Below are positions 41,143-50,934 of a stretch of 61,366 nt of DNA, in pieces. Below the pieces are notes generated by a model. That model was not told where the DNA came from. It searched no databases and worked only from the letters and a program-made list of their open reading frames with translations. The stretch's first letter is position 1. Each line of letters opens with the position of its first letter. Origin of the DNA: an uncultured Clostridia bacterium (GTDB lineage Bacteria > Bacillota > Clostridia > Oscillospirales > Acutalibacteraceae); contig CANARN010000005.1 in assembly GCA_947364045.1 (NCBI GenBank), positions 1 to 61,366 of the forward strand. The letters are read 5' to 3'. The translations under genes and the position numbers were made by a program.

Positions 41143-42355
41143 ATAAATCAACTCCCTGTGTAACTACTGTGTCATACTGACGAATAAACGAAGAATCGTC
41201 AGAAACGCTTTCTATTATTGAATATTCCTCCGAAGAGAAAATAATATTTACCTTTTTAAACTGGACCGTATTTCCTCTTAAAACATAAACGCCCTTTTGG
41301 GAGTTAACCTCTCGTATTGCGTCATTGGAAATTCTGAAGCCCATAAACTCATCGGTAATAATTTGAATATCCGTAATTCTCAGCTTTGCGACGTCACGGT
41401 TCATAAGTCCGCATTTCAAAACTACGGAAATGCTGTCCCCTTCCTTGTCGCCCTTTTGCTCAACGGTACATTCAACCGTTCCCGAGGACATATTCGGAAT
41501 TTTAACCTTAACCGTTTTTCCTACCTCTAAAGAGCCTGAGCTGTCATACGGCACAACGCAGAGTATATACCAGTTGAATGCGTCAACCAGCTTGCCCATT
41601 ACATTTTCAGGCGGTTTTGAGGAAGAGGAAGAGAGCAAAGAGTTAATTGACTCAACATTCATTTTCAGAACATCGCTGTATTTTACTGCGTTTTCATATC
41701 CGTCAACCGCGCCAATGTAATAGCCCGGTCTCGGCGAAGCAATTGACGTGTACCCCGAGGCCTTGTCCTGAAGACCTAAAAGCTCCGCCTGCAAAGCCGC
41801 AAGCTTTTCGTCTACGGAAATAACCTTTCCGACAGCGAGCTGCTTTGTTGTAATTGCATCTCTTAAATCGCCCAATGCATCGTCAAAATCACTGCCTATT
41901 TCGGACTTTGAGGATGTAATATATTTAATACAAGCGGAATTTATCATATTGTTGTATGAGGACGGGGAATTTGTGCCGGCGCCTACCTTATTTTTGAGCT
42001 GAGTGTAATAATCTATTTCAGAATTCAGCTCATTGATTTTTACATAAATTGCGGCGCTTTCGGGAGTTTTAAAGGAAATTGCGACAGTTTCGCCGTTTCC
42101 TACTCTTTTTCCGTCCTCTGCAATTGAAACTATTGTCCCGTTGGGGTCAGAGGCTGTAAGGTAAGTTTCGTCACGTACCACAAAGCCTTTGGTGTCTATT
42201 GTATTCTGAATTTTCCGCTGAATTGCCGTTTCGGTTTTATACGGCTCTGAGTTCATTTGGATTACCTGATAAACGAAATATACAATAATTAATACACCGA
42301 GAACAGTGCAGATTATATATTTAACGCTGTTTTTATTTAGCTTTAATTTACTCAT
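41120..42355 (-). CDS. HlyD-like membrane-anchored protein
   Basis: The 411-residue protein has one N-terminal helix (about 12-32, YIICTVLGVLIIVYFVYQVI) followed by an extracytoplasmic region. This has a biotinyl-lipoyl-like hairpin (TYLTASDPNGTIVSIAEDGK, then VGNGETVAIS), a helical coiled section (about 105-210) and beta-barrel segments such as VKVKIPNMSSGTVECTV. This resembles adaptor proteins of the HlyD family, though no partner pump is adjacent. A gene of this kind upstream of yggS-sepF recurs in clostridia, as I recall, which suggests a role at the envelope. The ATG at 42355 follows AAGGAG by 8 bases and overlaps miaA's stop. Confidence 0.75.
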   Translation of the reverse strand: MSKLKLNKNSVKYIICTVLGVLIIVYFVYQVIQMNSEPYKTETAIQRKIQNTIDTKGFVVRDETYLTASDPNGTIVSIAEDGKRVGNGETVAISFKTPESAAIYVKINELNSEIDYYTQLKNKVGAGTNSPSSYNNMINSACIKYITSSKSEIGSDFDDALGDLRDAITTKQLAVGKVISVDEKLAALQAELLGLQDKASGYTSIASPRPGYYIGAVDGYENAVKYSDVLKMNVESINSLLSSSSSKPPENVMGKLVDAFNWYILCVVPYDSSGSLEVGKTVKVKIPNMSSGTVECTVEQKGDKEGDSISVVLKCGLMNRDVAKLRITDIQIITDEFMGFRISNDAIREVNSQKGVYVLRGNTVQFKKVNIIFSSEEYSIIESVSDDSSFIRQYDTVVTQGVDLYDGKVIS

Positions 42356-43304
42356 TTTCACTGCTCCTTAAAAAATTTTCAACTGTGCTTATAACACTGT
42401 CTGTCATTTCATCCGAATTTTCAAAATCGTCAGGGTAAATCCAAATTATATTTTCGTTCCGTCTGAACCAAGTAAGCTGTCTTTTAGCGTAACGGCGGGT
42501 TTCTCTTTTAAGATTTTCCGTACATTCGGAAAGCGTTAATTCGCCTCTGAAATACGGCGCTAATTCTTTATGCCCTATTGCCTGCGACGCGGTAGTGTCA
42601 CGGCTTAGATTAAAATATTTCTCCGCTTCATCCAAAAGTCCGTTTGCGAGCATAAGGTCGACACGTTTATTTATACGTTCGTAAAGCTTTTCTCTGTCGC
42701 GGTAATTAATTCCGATGTAAAGCACATTGTAAGGTGACGGAGAAAGCCTTGAATTTTCATACTGCTGAGTCATTGTCATTCCTGTCGATTCAAAAAGTGC
42801 CAGCGCTCTGACAATACGGCTTTTGTCTGACGGATGAAGCCTTGCCGCTGTTTCTCCGTCAATTTTTCTCAGCCTTGAAAGCATTTCTTCTCCGCCCAAG
42901 TCGTCATATTCACCGCTTATTCTTTTCCGCAGATTTTCATCTGTTTTTTGCGGACAGAAGGATATATTCTGCAAAAGCGAGTCAACATAAAGCCCTGTTC
43001 CGCCTGCAACTATCGGTAAAAATCCGTCATTGTGTATCTGCAATATGCATTTTTGCGCCGAAGAAACAAAATCCGCCACACTGAATCTGACATCAGGCGG
43101 TAAAAAGTCCATTAGAAAATGCTTTATTCCGCCCATTTCACTCGCTGTCGGCTTAGCGGTCGCAATATTCATTCCCTTGTAAATCTGCATTGAATCAGCC
43201 GACACAATCCGGCCGTTAAATTTTTGAGCAATTTTAACCGCGAGAGCTGTTTTGCCCGAAGCGGTGGGGCCTACAACGGCGATTACGGGGATTTTTTTCA
43301 TCAT
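42348..43304 (-). CDS. miaA: tRNA dimethylallyltransferase
   Basis: MiaA adds a dimethylallyl group to A37 of tRNAs reading UNN codons. The 318-residue protein begins with a P-loop, VVGPTASGKTALAVKIAQ, then VSADSMQIYKGMNIATAKPT, GGTGLYVDSLLQN and the KRQLTWFRRNENIIWI segment at the end. It overlaps mutL by 4 bases in an ATGA arrangement, with AAGG ahead of the start. MiaB, which acts on its product, is encoded further upstream in the same run. Confidence 0.96.
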   Translation of the reverse strand: MMKKIPVIAVVGPTASGKTALAVKIAQKFNGRIVSADSMQIYKGMNIATAKPTASEMGGIKHFLMDFLPPDVRFSVADFVSSAQKCILQIHNDGFLPIVAGGTGLYVDSLLQNISFCPQKTDENLRKRISGEYDDLGGEEMLSRLRKIDGETAARLHPSDKSRIVRALALFESTGMTMTQQYENSRLSPSPYNVLYIGINYRDREKLYERINKRVDLMLANGLLDEAEKYFNLSRDTTASQAIGHKELAPYFRGELTLSECTENLKRETRRYAKRQLTWFRRNENIIWIYPDDFENSDEMTDSVISTVENFLRSSENE

Positions 43305-45145
43305 TGTATCCTTCCGAACTGTTTTTCAAGCTCGCTTTTGGTAATTTCAATCATTACGGGTCTTCCATGGGGACAAAATCTCACTTCTTTATCGTTAATT
43401 ACGGTTTTAACAAGCTCATTAAGCTCCGAAGGGCTTGATTTATCCCCTGCCTTTATTGCGCTGCGGCAGGCAACATTATGGTAAATCCAGTCAAGATGCT
43501 CGTTTTCAAGGTCCTTTCTGTTTTTTAAAAGATAGCCTGCAAGCTCGCTGATTAAAGAAGAAATTTCCTGACTGTCAAGAGGTGTGGGACAACTTCTCAC
43601 TATTACCGAACCGTTGCCGAAATCCTCTGCGTCAAAGCCCGCGTGTTTTATTAAATCAAGATTTTCTAACACAGCGGAATATTCCTCCTGACTCAAGGTT
43701 ACTGACACAGGCTCAATAAGAAGCTGACTGCCGATATTATGCTCGGTGTTTTTCAGTTTATTGAAATTTATTCTTTCATGAGCGGCGTGCTTGTCGATTA
43801 CAAAAACCGAGCCGTTCATCTCAACAAAAATATATGTTTTAAAGGCTTCGCCCAATATTTTAAACTCCGCCCTTGGTGTGTCCGATGTAAAATCGCTCTT
43901 TATTTCCGCTTTAACCGTTTCTGTTTTTTGCGCGGCGGGAAATTCTATTTCAATTCCGTTTCCGTCACCTTCAGTATGATAAACGTCTGCATTTTTCACT
44001 GCGTCAAACACGGTAAAAATCCTGTCAATTGAAGCTTTTGACGGCTGAGAAATAACCGTTTGCTCTGCGGCTTTAGGTTCTTCAAAAACGCTTGCTTTTT
44101 GAAAAATTTGAGGCCTTACGCTTTGCGGCTGTGAAATTTTCGCCTGTTTAAAGCTGTCAATACCGTCAAGCTCGGATTTTACTGCGTGATATACTGAATC
44201 AAACAGCGAACGCTCATCGGAAAATCTTACCTCAATTTTTGACGGGTGAACATTCACATCAATTCTTTCGGGATTTATTTCAATGAAAAGCACACCGCCG
44301 GGAAATTTACCGACCATAACCGTATTTTTATAAGCAGCTTCAAAAGCGGCAGTTACTGTTGAATTGCGAATACTTCTGCCGTTCACAAAAAAGTACTGCA
44401 TTCCCCTTGACCCTCTTGAATTATACGGCGGCGTTACAAGACCGTGAACACGTATTCCGTTAAACTGCGAATCAACGGGAATAAGTCCGTCGCAAAAATC
44501 TCTGCCGAATGCCGAATAGCAAACATTTTTTAAGTTACCGTCGCCCGATGTTGTAAAAACATTTTTGCCGTCACGGATAAATCTTACTGACACAGCAGGG
44601 TTTGCCAGCGCTGTTTTTTCAACAGCGGCGGCAACAAAATTGCCCTCGCTCACATCTTTTTTGAGAAATTTCATTCTTGCAGGCGTATTGTAAAAAAGCT
44701 CACGTACTATAAATGTTGTGCCGACAGCGCAGCCTGCGTCAAAAATATCCGTTATTTCGCCGCCCTCAATATTAAGGCTTGTGCCGAATTCTTCGCCTTC
44801 TGTTCTTGTAATCAGATTAACCTTAGACACCGCCGCAATTGAGGGAAGCGCTTCACCTCGAAAGCCCAAGGTCATTATTGAATTTAAGTCGTCAGCGCTT
44901 GAAATTTTGCTTGTGGCGTGGCTTTGGAAGGCTGTTTCAACATCCTCACGCGCAATTCCGCAGCCGTTGTCCGTAATCCTTATGAATCTTATTCCGCCGT
45001 TCTGAATTTCAACGGTTATAGAGGTAGCTCCTGCGTCAACAGCATTTTCCATAAGCTCTTTTACAACGCTGGCGGGACGTTCAACAACCTCGCCTGCGGC
45101 TATTAAATTGGAAATTTCGGTGGGAAGCTTATTTATTTTTGCCAT
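43301..45145 (-). CDS. mutL: DNA mismatch repair protein MutL
   Basis: A 614-residue MutL with the GHKL ATPase domain: ELMENAVDAGATSI, ITDNGCGIAREDVE, and TLGFRGEALPSIAAV. The C-terminal dimerisation/endonuclease domain contains DKHAAHERINF and FCPHGRPVMIE. The classical endonuclease metal motif is DQHA(X)2E(X)4E; here the second Glu position is Asn (HERINFN), so endonuclease activity may be altered. A variable linker occupies about 335-425. It follows mutS by 36 bases. Confidence 0.97.
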   Translation of the reverse strand: MAKINKLPTEISNLIAAGEVVERPASVVKELMENAVDAGATSITVEIQNGGIRFIRITDNGCGIAREDVETAFQSHATSKISSADDLNSIMTLGFRGEALPSIAAVSKVNLITRTEGEEFGTSLNIEGGEITDIFDAGCAVGTTFIVRELFYNTPARMKFLKKDVSEGNFVAAAVEKTALANPAVSVRFIRDGKNVFTTSGDGNLKNVCYSAFGRDFCDGLIPVDSQFNGIRVHGLVTPPYNSRGSRGMQYFFVNGRSIRNSTVTAAFEAAYKNTVMVGKFPGGVLFIEINPERIDVNVHPSKIEVRFSDERSLFDSVYHAVKSELDGIDSFKQAKISQPQSVRPQIFQKASVFEEPKAAEQTVISQPSKASIDRIFTVFDAVKNADVYHTEGDGNGIEIEFPAAQKTETVKAEIKSDFTSDTPRAEFKILGEAFKTYIFVEMNGSVFVIDKHAAHERINFNKLKNTEHNIGSQLLIEPVSVTLSQEEYSAVLENLDLIKHAGFDAEDFGNGSVIVRSCPTPLDSQEISSLISELAGYLLKNRKDLENEHLDWIYHNVACRSAIKAGDKSSPSELNELVKTVINDKEVRFCPHGRPVMIEITKSELEKQFGRIQ

Positions 45146-45181
45146 TTTCGCACCTGCCTTTATATAAATTAAATAATAAAA

Positions 45182-47791
45182 TTACTGCTTTGCCTCGCTT
45201 GAAAGCTCATTCAGAATACTCATAGCCTCAATCGGAGTAAGCACATTTACATCAAGCGATTTAAGACGCTCAATTATACTTTCGTTCCTGCCGTCATCAA
45301 AAGAAATCTGCATATCCTCCGGCACATCGTTTTCTGTCGGAATATCCATATTCGGCTTCATTAAGTCATTATCCTCAAGAGCGCGTAAAATCACCTTTGC
45401 TCTGCTTATTACCGCATCGGGAACACCTGCCAGCTTTGCAACCTCAATACCGTAGCTGCTGTCTGCGCCGCCGGGGATTATTCTGCGTAAAAATGTTAAA
45501 TCGTCCCCGCGTTTTTTTACTGCTACATTATAATTCTTTACTCCGCCCACTTGCTTTTCAAGCTCAGACAGCTCATGATAATGGGTTGCAAACAGAGTTT
45601 TAGCACCTATTTTCTTTTTATCAGCCAAAAACTCAACAACTGCGCGCGCAATACTCATTCCGTCAAAAGTCGAAGTACCTCTGCCTATTTCATCAAGTAT
45701 AACGAGGCTGTCAGATGTGGCAAAAGATAAAATCTCCGCAACCTCGTTCATTTCAACCATAAAGGTTGACTGACCTGATGCTAAGTCGTCAGACGCGCCC
45801 ACACGGGTGAAAATTGCATCGACAATGCCGATATCCGCTGAACGCGCAGGAACAAACGAACCCATTTGTGCCATTAAAACTATGATGGCAATCTGTCGCA
45901 TAAAGGTAGATTTACCTGCCATATTGGGACCTGTAATTATCATCATTCTGTTGTCGGATTTGTTAAGAAGAGCATCATTCGGAACAAAAACACTGCCTTT
46001 TTGGAGTGCCTCAACCACAGGGTGACGCCCCTCAGAAATGCGAATAACGCCCTTATCGTTAATTTCGGGTCTGGTATAGTTGTTCTGCACCGCAACAAAT
46101 GCGAGAGAACAGATTACATCTAAAAGAGCGAGCGAGTGTGATGTTATTTGCGTTCTTATGTATTCGCCTGCGATTTTTTTTCGTATTGAATTGAGAATTT
46201 CATATTCAAGGCTTATTATTCTTTCCTGCGCGCCGAGAACCTTTGTTTCAAGAGCTTTAAGCTCTTCGGTTATGTAGCGTTCACAGTTAGTAAGAGTTTG
46301 CTTGCGTATATAATGCTCGGGAACTAACTCTTTATAGGAATTAAGCACCTCAAAGAAATATCCGAACACCTTGTTATAACCGATTTTAAGCTTTTTAATT
46401 CCCGTTTTTTCCTGCTCCTCAGCCTCAAGCTTTGCGAGAATGTCGCGCCCGCCGTTTACTATGCTGCGAAGCTCGTCTAATTCCTTATTAAAACCGTCTT
46501 TTATCATACCGCCCTCACGGACAGAAAACGGAGCGTCCTCGGAAATTGAAACTTCAATAAGCGAGCAAACATCTTCAAGAACATCCATTTCATTATAAAC
46601 GGATTTTAAAAGACTGCATTCACTGTTTACCAAATTCGCTTTAATTTCCGGCAGCCTTTTAAGCGTCGACATTAGAGAAAGCAATTCTTTGGCGTTTGCA
46701 GTATTGTAAACAACGCGGGTCATAAGCCGTTCAATGTCATAAACACCGGAAAGCAGCTTCATTTCGCTTTCACGGATTTCGGTTTTGGAATAAAGCTCAT
46801 CTACTGCGTTAAGCCTTCTTGAAATTTCAGCGCAGTCATAAAGAGGACGTTCAAGGAAAGAACGAAGCATTCTTTTTCCCATTGCGGTTTTGGTTTTATC
46901 CAGCACCCACAAAAGCGACCCTTTAGCGTTTCGGTCACGCATTGTTTCAATAAGCTCAAGGTTTCTCACGGCGGAAACGCCCAGCTTCATAAATTTGGCG
47001 TCAGTATAAAAATTCACATTTTTTATATTGTCAAGCTCTCTTTTTTGAGTTGCTTTTAAATAAAGAAGAGCAGCTCCGAGAGCTTTTGCCGCGCTCTCCC
47101 TGCCGTTCAGAGCAAGAGAAGATAAATCATTTGTATCAAAATGATTTTTTATTTCGTCCGAAGCTTTTTCAAAATCAAATTCATCGGTTAATATTTCAAC
47201 GGATGCTTCAAGCTTTTTGGATATAAATTCACTGAGTTTAGGAAAAGAGAGAGCTTCTTTATTCAGAATTAACTCAGACGGATTATATCTGCCGATTTCG
47301 TTTATTGCCCGTTGCTCAGTATTTTCGGAAAATTCGGTAAGATTGACCTCACCTGTTGAAATATCAACAAAGCCCAAGCCCACCTTACCGTCAAAGGAGC
47401 AGACAGAGGCTAAATAATTATTCTTTGACTCGTCAAGCATTGAGCTTTCAATGACTGTTCCCGGAGTTACAATTCTTATTACATCACGTTTAACTATTCC
47501 TTTTGCTGTTGCAGGGTCTTCGGTTTGCTCGCATATTGCGACTTTATATCCGCCTGAAACTAATTTTGCTATGTAAGAATCAACGCTGTGGAACGGAACG
47601 CCGCACATAGGCGCGCGCTCCTCCTGTCCGCAGTCTCTGCCGGTTAAAACCAAGTCAAGCTCTTTTGACGCTATTTTCGCATCGTCAAAGAACATTTCGT
47701 AAAAATCGCCGAGACGGAACATAAGAATAGCGTCCTTATAATTTTCTTTAATTTCAAAGTACTGTTTCATCATAGGTGAAAGCTCTGCCAT
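45182..47791 (-). CDS. mutS: DNA mismatch repair protein MutS
   Basis: This 869-residue MutS1-type protein has the mismatch-reading N-terminus with FRLGDFYEMFFDDA (the Phe-x-Glu motif), then the connector, core and clamp domains. The ATPase includes MIITGPNMAGKSTFMRQIA (Walker A), LVILDEIGRGTSTFDGMSIA (Walker B) and TLFATHYHELSELE. It is full-length and heads the mutS-mutL-miaA order typical of Firmicutes. It is 29 bases after the YlbF-like gene. Confidence 0.98.
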   Translation of the reverse strand: MAELSPMMKQYFEIKENYKDAILMFRLGDFYEMFFDDAKIASKELDLVLTGRDCGQEERAPMCGVPFHSVDSYIAKLVSGGYKVAICEQTEDPATAKGIVKRDVIRIVTPGTVIESSMLDESKNNYLASVCSFDGKVGLGFVDISTGEVNLTEFSENTEQRAINEIGRYNPSELILNKEALSFPKLSEFISKKLEASVEILTDEFDFEKASDEIKNHFDTNDLSSLALNGRESAAKALGAALLYLKATQKRELDNIKNVNFYTDAKFMKLGVSAVRNLELIETMRDRNAKGSLLWVLDKTKTAMGKRMLRSFLERPLYDCAEISRRLNAVDELYSKTEIRESEMKLLSGVYDIERLMTRVVYNTANAKELLSLMSTLKRLPEIKANLVNSECSLLKSVYNEMDVLEDVCSLIEVSISEDAPFSVREGGMIKDGFNKELDELRSIVNGGRDILAKLEAEEQEKTGIKKLKIGYNKVFGYFFEVLNSYKELVPEHYIRKQTLTNCERYITEELKALETKVLGAQERIISLEYEILNSIRKKIAGEYIRTQITSHSLALLDVICSLAFVAVQNNYTRPEINDKGVIRISEGRHPVVEALQKGSVFVPNDALLNKSDNRMMIITGPNMAGKSTFMRQIAIIVLMAQMGSFVPARSADIGIVDAIFTRVGASDDLASGQSTFMVEMNEVAEILSFATSDSLVILDEIGRGTSTFDGMSIARAVVEFLADKKKIGAKTLFATHYHELSELEKQVGGVKNYNVAVKKRGDDLTFLRRIIPGGADSSYGIEVAKLAGVPDAVISRAKVILRALEDNDLMKPNMDIPTENDVPEDMQISFDDGRNESIIERLKSLDVNVLTPIEAMSILNELSSEAKQ

Positions 47792-47820
47792 ATCTTATGC
47801 CCCCTCTCTTTCCGAAAATA

Positions 47821-48252
47821 TTATTCGTGATTATGGTCGCAGTCGCCGCCGCAGCAAGAGCAGTCGCCGCTGCAGCCTTCATCGTGTGCAGTGGGGTCGC
47901 AGGTTGCGGGGTCGTCGCCGTTTACGCAAAGCGCAAGAATACCTGTAAGATAGTTCATCATATCGTCAATATCTTTTCTTGCCATTTCATAGTTGCGCAT
48001 ATTTTTATTCTGCATAATTTCGGTATAAACGCCTCTGAACTCCTCGTCATAAGCCTTAAGCTTACCCTCGTCGGCATTTTCCTTTGCAGCCTCATGCTGA
48101 TAAGAAATCTGAATAAGCTGAATTTTACCCATAAGCTCGCCGAGAGCTGCATCCTTGTCATTTGCCTCTTTAGCGGCAATAAATTTGAGATAGCGCTCGT
48201 CCTTTTGAATTTCTGCGCCAAGCTCTCTTGTAAGTTTTTCAAGATTGTCCAT
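47821..48252 (-). CDS. YlbF family protein with Cys-rich C-terminus
   Basis: A 143-residue helical protein. The body (about 5-110, including RYLKFIAAKEANDKDAALGE and NKNMRNYEMARKDIDDMMNY) matches the YlbF/YmcA family, which in Bacillus forms an Fe-S complex with YaaT controlling development and mRNA processing. The C-terminal tail has seven cysteines in 35 residues and ends CSGDCSCCGGDCDHNHE, suitable for metal or Fe-S binding. It sits directly downstream of miaB, as ymcA does in Bacillus, which supports the family call. The tail is longer and richer in Cys than I would expect. Confidence 0.8.
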   Translation of the reverse strand: MDNLEKLTRELGAEIQKDERYLKFIAAKEANDKDAALGELMGKIQLIQISYQHEAAKENADEGKLKAYDEEFRGVYTEIMQNKNMRNYEMARKDIDDMMNYLTGILALCVNGDDPATCDPTAHDEGCSGDCSCCGGDCDHNHE

Positions 48253-48282
48253 TGTTTTACTCCTTAATTAAAAAATATTAAA

Positions 48283-49695
48283 CTAATTATTTACAAGCTC
48301 GCCTCTGACTATCCAGTTAAGCGGCTCTGTAACCGTAACACGACAAAATTTGCCGATGAGCGAACGCTCGCCCTTAAATTCAATAATAACATTACCGTCT
48401 GTTCTGCCCGCAAGAAGTTCGGGGTTATTTTTGCTTTCTCCCTCGCAAAGCACACGGTAAGTTTTACCCTTCATTTTTGCATTATTCTGTGACGCAATTG
48501 ACTCCTGCAAATCGCAAAGCTCTTTAAACCATTTTGCCTTTTCGCTGTGAGGCACGGGGTCAGGCATCTTTTCTGCCTTAGTACCCTTTCTCCGTGAGAA
48601 AATGAAAGTGAAAAGAGATGTAAACTCAACTTCCTTTACAAGAGAAAGCGTATCGCAAAATTCCTCATAGGTTTCGCCCGGAAAGCCTACGATAACGTCG
48701 CTCGTCAGCGACAGACCTTCGATTTTTTCTTTTGCGTAATTTATAAGCTCAAGATATTTTTCTCTTGTGTAACGGCGGTTCATTTCAGAAAGCACTCTGT
48801 TGTTTCCTGACTGGAACGGCAAATGAATATGCTTTGACGCCTTTTCGCATTCTGCAATTGTGTCAATAAGCTCATGCGTGCAATCCTTCGGGTGCGAGGT
48901 CATAAAACGGATTGTAAAATCGCCCGGAAGCGCGTTAATTTTTCGCAACAGCTCTGAGAAATTGATATTTTCTTCCAAGCCCTTGCCGTAGGAATTGACG
49001 TTTTGACCCAAGAGAGTAATATCCTTATACCCCTCTGCTATTATTTGCTTTGCTTCGGCTATTATGTCCTCAGATTTTCGGCTTCGCTCTCTGCCTCGGA
49101 CAAACGGCACAACGCAGTAACTGCAAAAATTGTCGCAGCCGTACATTATGGGCAGCCACGCCTTTGCAGTTCTGTCACGGTAAACGGGCAAGCCCTCGAA
49201 GATTTCTCCGTCTGTATCAAACGCAGAAACTACACGCTTTTTGCGTGTTAAATACCGCTTTAAAAGCTCAGGTAAAAGATAATGGGCATGCGTGCCGAAA
49301 ACAATATCGACAAACGGATAGCTGTTATAAATCTTCTCTCTGATATGCGCCTGCTGCATCATACATCCGCAAAGCGCAATTATACGCTCGGGCTTTTCTT
49401 TTTTTAACTTTTTAATCGCGCCCACATTGCCGAACACTCTGTCCTCTGCATGTTCGCGTATAGCGCAGGTGTTATAAAGAATTAAGTCTGCCTCAGCGAT
49501 TTCATCTGTCATTTGAAAACCCATCTGAACAAGCATTCCCTTAATTCGCTCGCTGTCCGAAACATTGCCCTGACAACCGTATGTATGAACAAAAGCGAGA
49601 GGAATCCTGCCGAAACGAAGCAGTAAAAGCTCCTTTACGCTTTCGGCAATTTCCATCTGCTCTGTTATTTTTTCCTTTGCAACAAACTGTGTCAA
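48283..49695 (-). CDS. miaB: tRNA-2-methylthio-N6-dimethylallyladenosine synthase
   Basis: MiaB is a radical-SAM methylthiotransferase acting on A37 after MiaA. The 470-residue protein has the UPF0004 domain with TYGCQGNVSDSERIKGML and cluster cysteines in ILYNTCAIREHAED and IALCGCMMQ. The radical-SAM core CxxxCxxC is in MYGCDNFCSYCVVPFVRG, and a TRAM domain (about 400-465) is at the end. It starts just 13 bases from the hydrolase stop. Confidence 0.96.
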   Translation of the reverse strand: MTQFVAKEKITEQMEIAESVKELLLLRFGRIPLAFVHTYGCQGNVSDSERIKGMLVQMGFQMTDEIAEADLILYNTCAIREHAEDRVFGNVGAIKKLKKEKPERIIALCGCMMQQAHIREKIYNSYPFVDIVFGTHAHYLLPELLKRYLTRKKRVVSAFDTDGEIFEGLPVYRDRTAKAWLPIMYGCDNFCSYCVVPFVRGRERSRKSEDIIAEAKQIIAEGYKDITLLGQNVNSYGKGLEENINFSELLRKINALPGDFTIRFMTSHPKDCTHELIDTIAECEKASKHIHLPFQSGNNRVLSEMNRRYTREKYLELINYAKEKIEGLSLTSDVIVGFPGETYEEFCDTLSLVKEVEFTSLFTFIFSRRKGTKAEKMPDPVPHSEKAKWFKELCDLQESIASQNNAKMKGKTYRVLCEGESKNNPELLAGRTDGNVIIEFKGERSLIGKFCRVTVTEPLNWIVRGELVNN

Positions 49696-49707
49696 ATTAA
49701 GTTCTCC

Positions 49708-50646
49708 TTACCCGATTTTGTAGCATGACTGAATAAATTCAAGTATATCGCTGTAAATTCTGCTGTTATCCTCTTCATTAAGAATTTCGTGGCGAAGTCC
49801 CGGATAAAGCACCACCTCAGGCTCAATGCCTGCGTCAACAAGATTATCGGCAACAGCCAAAACGCCTCTGCCCTTTGACCCGACAGGGTCATTTGCGCCC
49901 GAAATTATGAAAATCGGCAGATTTTGCGGCAGCTTGTAAGCCCACGTATCCTCGCAAGCCTCGCAGATTACCGCGAACATATCACGGTAGCCCCGAAGAG
50001 TATATGTAAATCCGCAAAGTCCGTCGTTAGAAAACGCCAGCCTGTTCTCAGCGTCAACAGAAAGCCATGCGAGAGGGTTGTCCTTTTCACCGACAATTAA
50101 AGACGCTCCCTTATTCAGAAAATCGCTTATTTTATCAACGCGAAGCTTTTCACCGTACTTATCGCAAACCGCGTCCATAACTCCCAGAAGCGCTGAGGAA
50201 ATGTCGGGGATTTCACCCGTTCCGCAAAGAATAAGTCCTTGTATTTCCTCACCGAAATGAGCGGCATAAACCCTTGCGCAGAAAGAACCCATACTGTGAC
50301 CGAAAAGGAAATAAGGCAAATCGGGATTTCTCTTTTTCATAATTTTAGTTAAAATGTGCATATCGTCAACAAGACGTTTGTCGCCGTTCACGTGGGCGAA
50401 ATATCCGATTTCCGAACGGTCGTTTATGCTCTTTCCGTGACCTATGTGGTCATTGCCGCAAACGATAAATCCGTTTGACGCCATAAAGCGTGCGAAAGAG
50501 TCATAACGGTCAATATGCTCCGCCATTCCGTGTGTTAGCTGTAAAATGCCTATCGGAGCTGCTGAGTCATCCTCCCAAATTAAAGTATGTACCCTATTCA
50601 CACCGTTTGAAGAATTAAAATAAGCCTCTTTTTTGACAATTGCCAT
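49708..50646 (-). CDS. Alpha/beta hydrolase, monoacylglycerol-lipase-like
   Basis: A 312-residue serine hydrolase of the Hydrolase_4 family. The oxyanion-hole segment is in LQLTHGMAEHIDRYDSFARF, the nucleophile Ser in FLFGHSMGSFCARVYAAHFG, the acid in IISGANDPVG and the catalytic His in YPGLRHEILNEEDN. Such enzymes split monoacylglycerols or lysophospholipids; the native substrate is unknown. Its ribosome site, GGAGGG at 50653-50658, is directly next to the MITE-like element, which occupies the leader between promoter and gene. It is first in the long minus-strand run that leads to miaB and mutSL. Confidence 0.9.
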   Translation of the reverse strand: MAIVKKEAYFNSSNGVNRVHTLIWEDDSAAPIGILQLTHGMAEHIDRYDSFARFMASNGFIVCGNDHIGHGKSINDRSEIGYFAHVNGDKRLVDDMHILTKIMKKRNPDLPYFLFGHSMGSFCARVYAAHFGEEIQGLILCGTGEIPDISSALLGVMDAVCDKYGEKLRVDKISDFLNKGASLIVGEKDNPLAWLSVDAENRLAFSNDGLCGFTYTLRGYRDMFAVICEACEDTWAYKLPQNLPIFIISGANDPVGSKGRGVLAVADNLVDAGIEPEVVLYPGLRHEILNEEDNSRIYSDILEFIQSCYKIG

Positions 50647-50662
50647 AGTTTTCCCTCCGATA

Positions 50663-50934
50663 AGGCGAGGAGAGCCGAACCGGGTATGGTTTTAATCGGC
50701 AAATTCCCGCCTGAACTTCGTTAAAATTTTTAAAATACGGCAGTATTCCTGCTTCTTTTGCCTTGCTCAGACAAAAATTTGCTCGGTTAAAACTGCTTCC
50801 ACCGTAAATACTTGATATTCGGATGCGTTTTTGTTTTTGAGACCGCAGATTTGCTGACGCAAATCAAGGGCGAAAGGACGAAAACACGCCGAAGAGATGT
50901 ATTTACGGCATATCGGGGTCGACTCCCCTCGCCT
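50663..50934. mobile_element. MITE-like element (272 bp) in the leader of the hydrolase-miaB-mutSL run
   Basis: The ends are imperfect terminal inverted repeats of about 28 bp. The left reads TAAGGCGAGGAGAGCCGA and the complement of the right TAAGGCGAGGGGAGTCGA, agreeing at 16 of 18 positions, with scattered matches to about base 28 including TATG. TA lies at each boundary (50661-50662 and 50935-50936), as for Tc1/mariner or IS630-type insertion. The interior has a 10-bp stem, CCGTAAATAC (50802-50811) with GTATTTACGG (50899-50908), enclosing a perfect GATTTGC-TGAC-GCAAATC hairpin (50848-50865). There is no transposase gene. A 75-codon frame inside (50767-50994) is not convincing as a gene. 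Confidence 0.7.
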
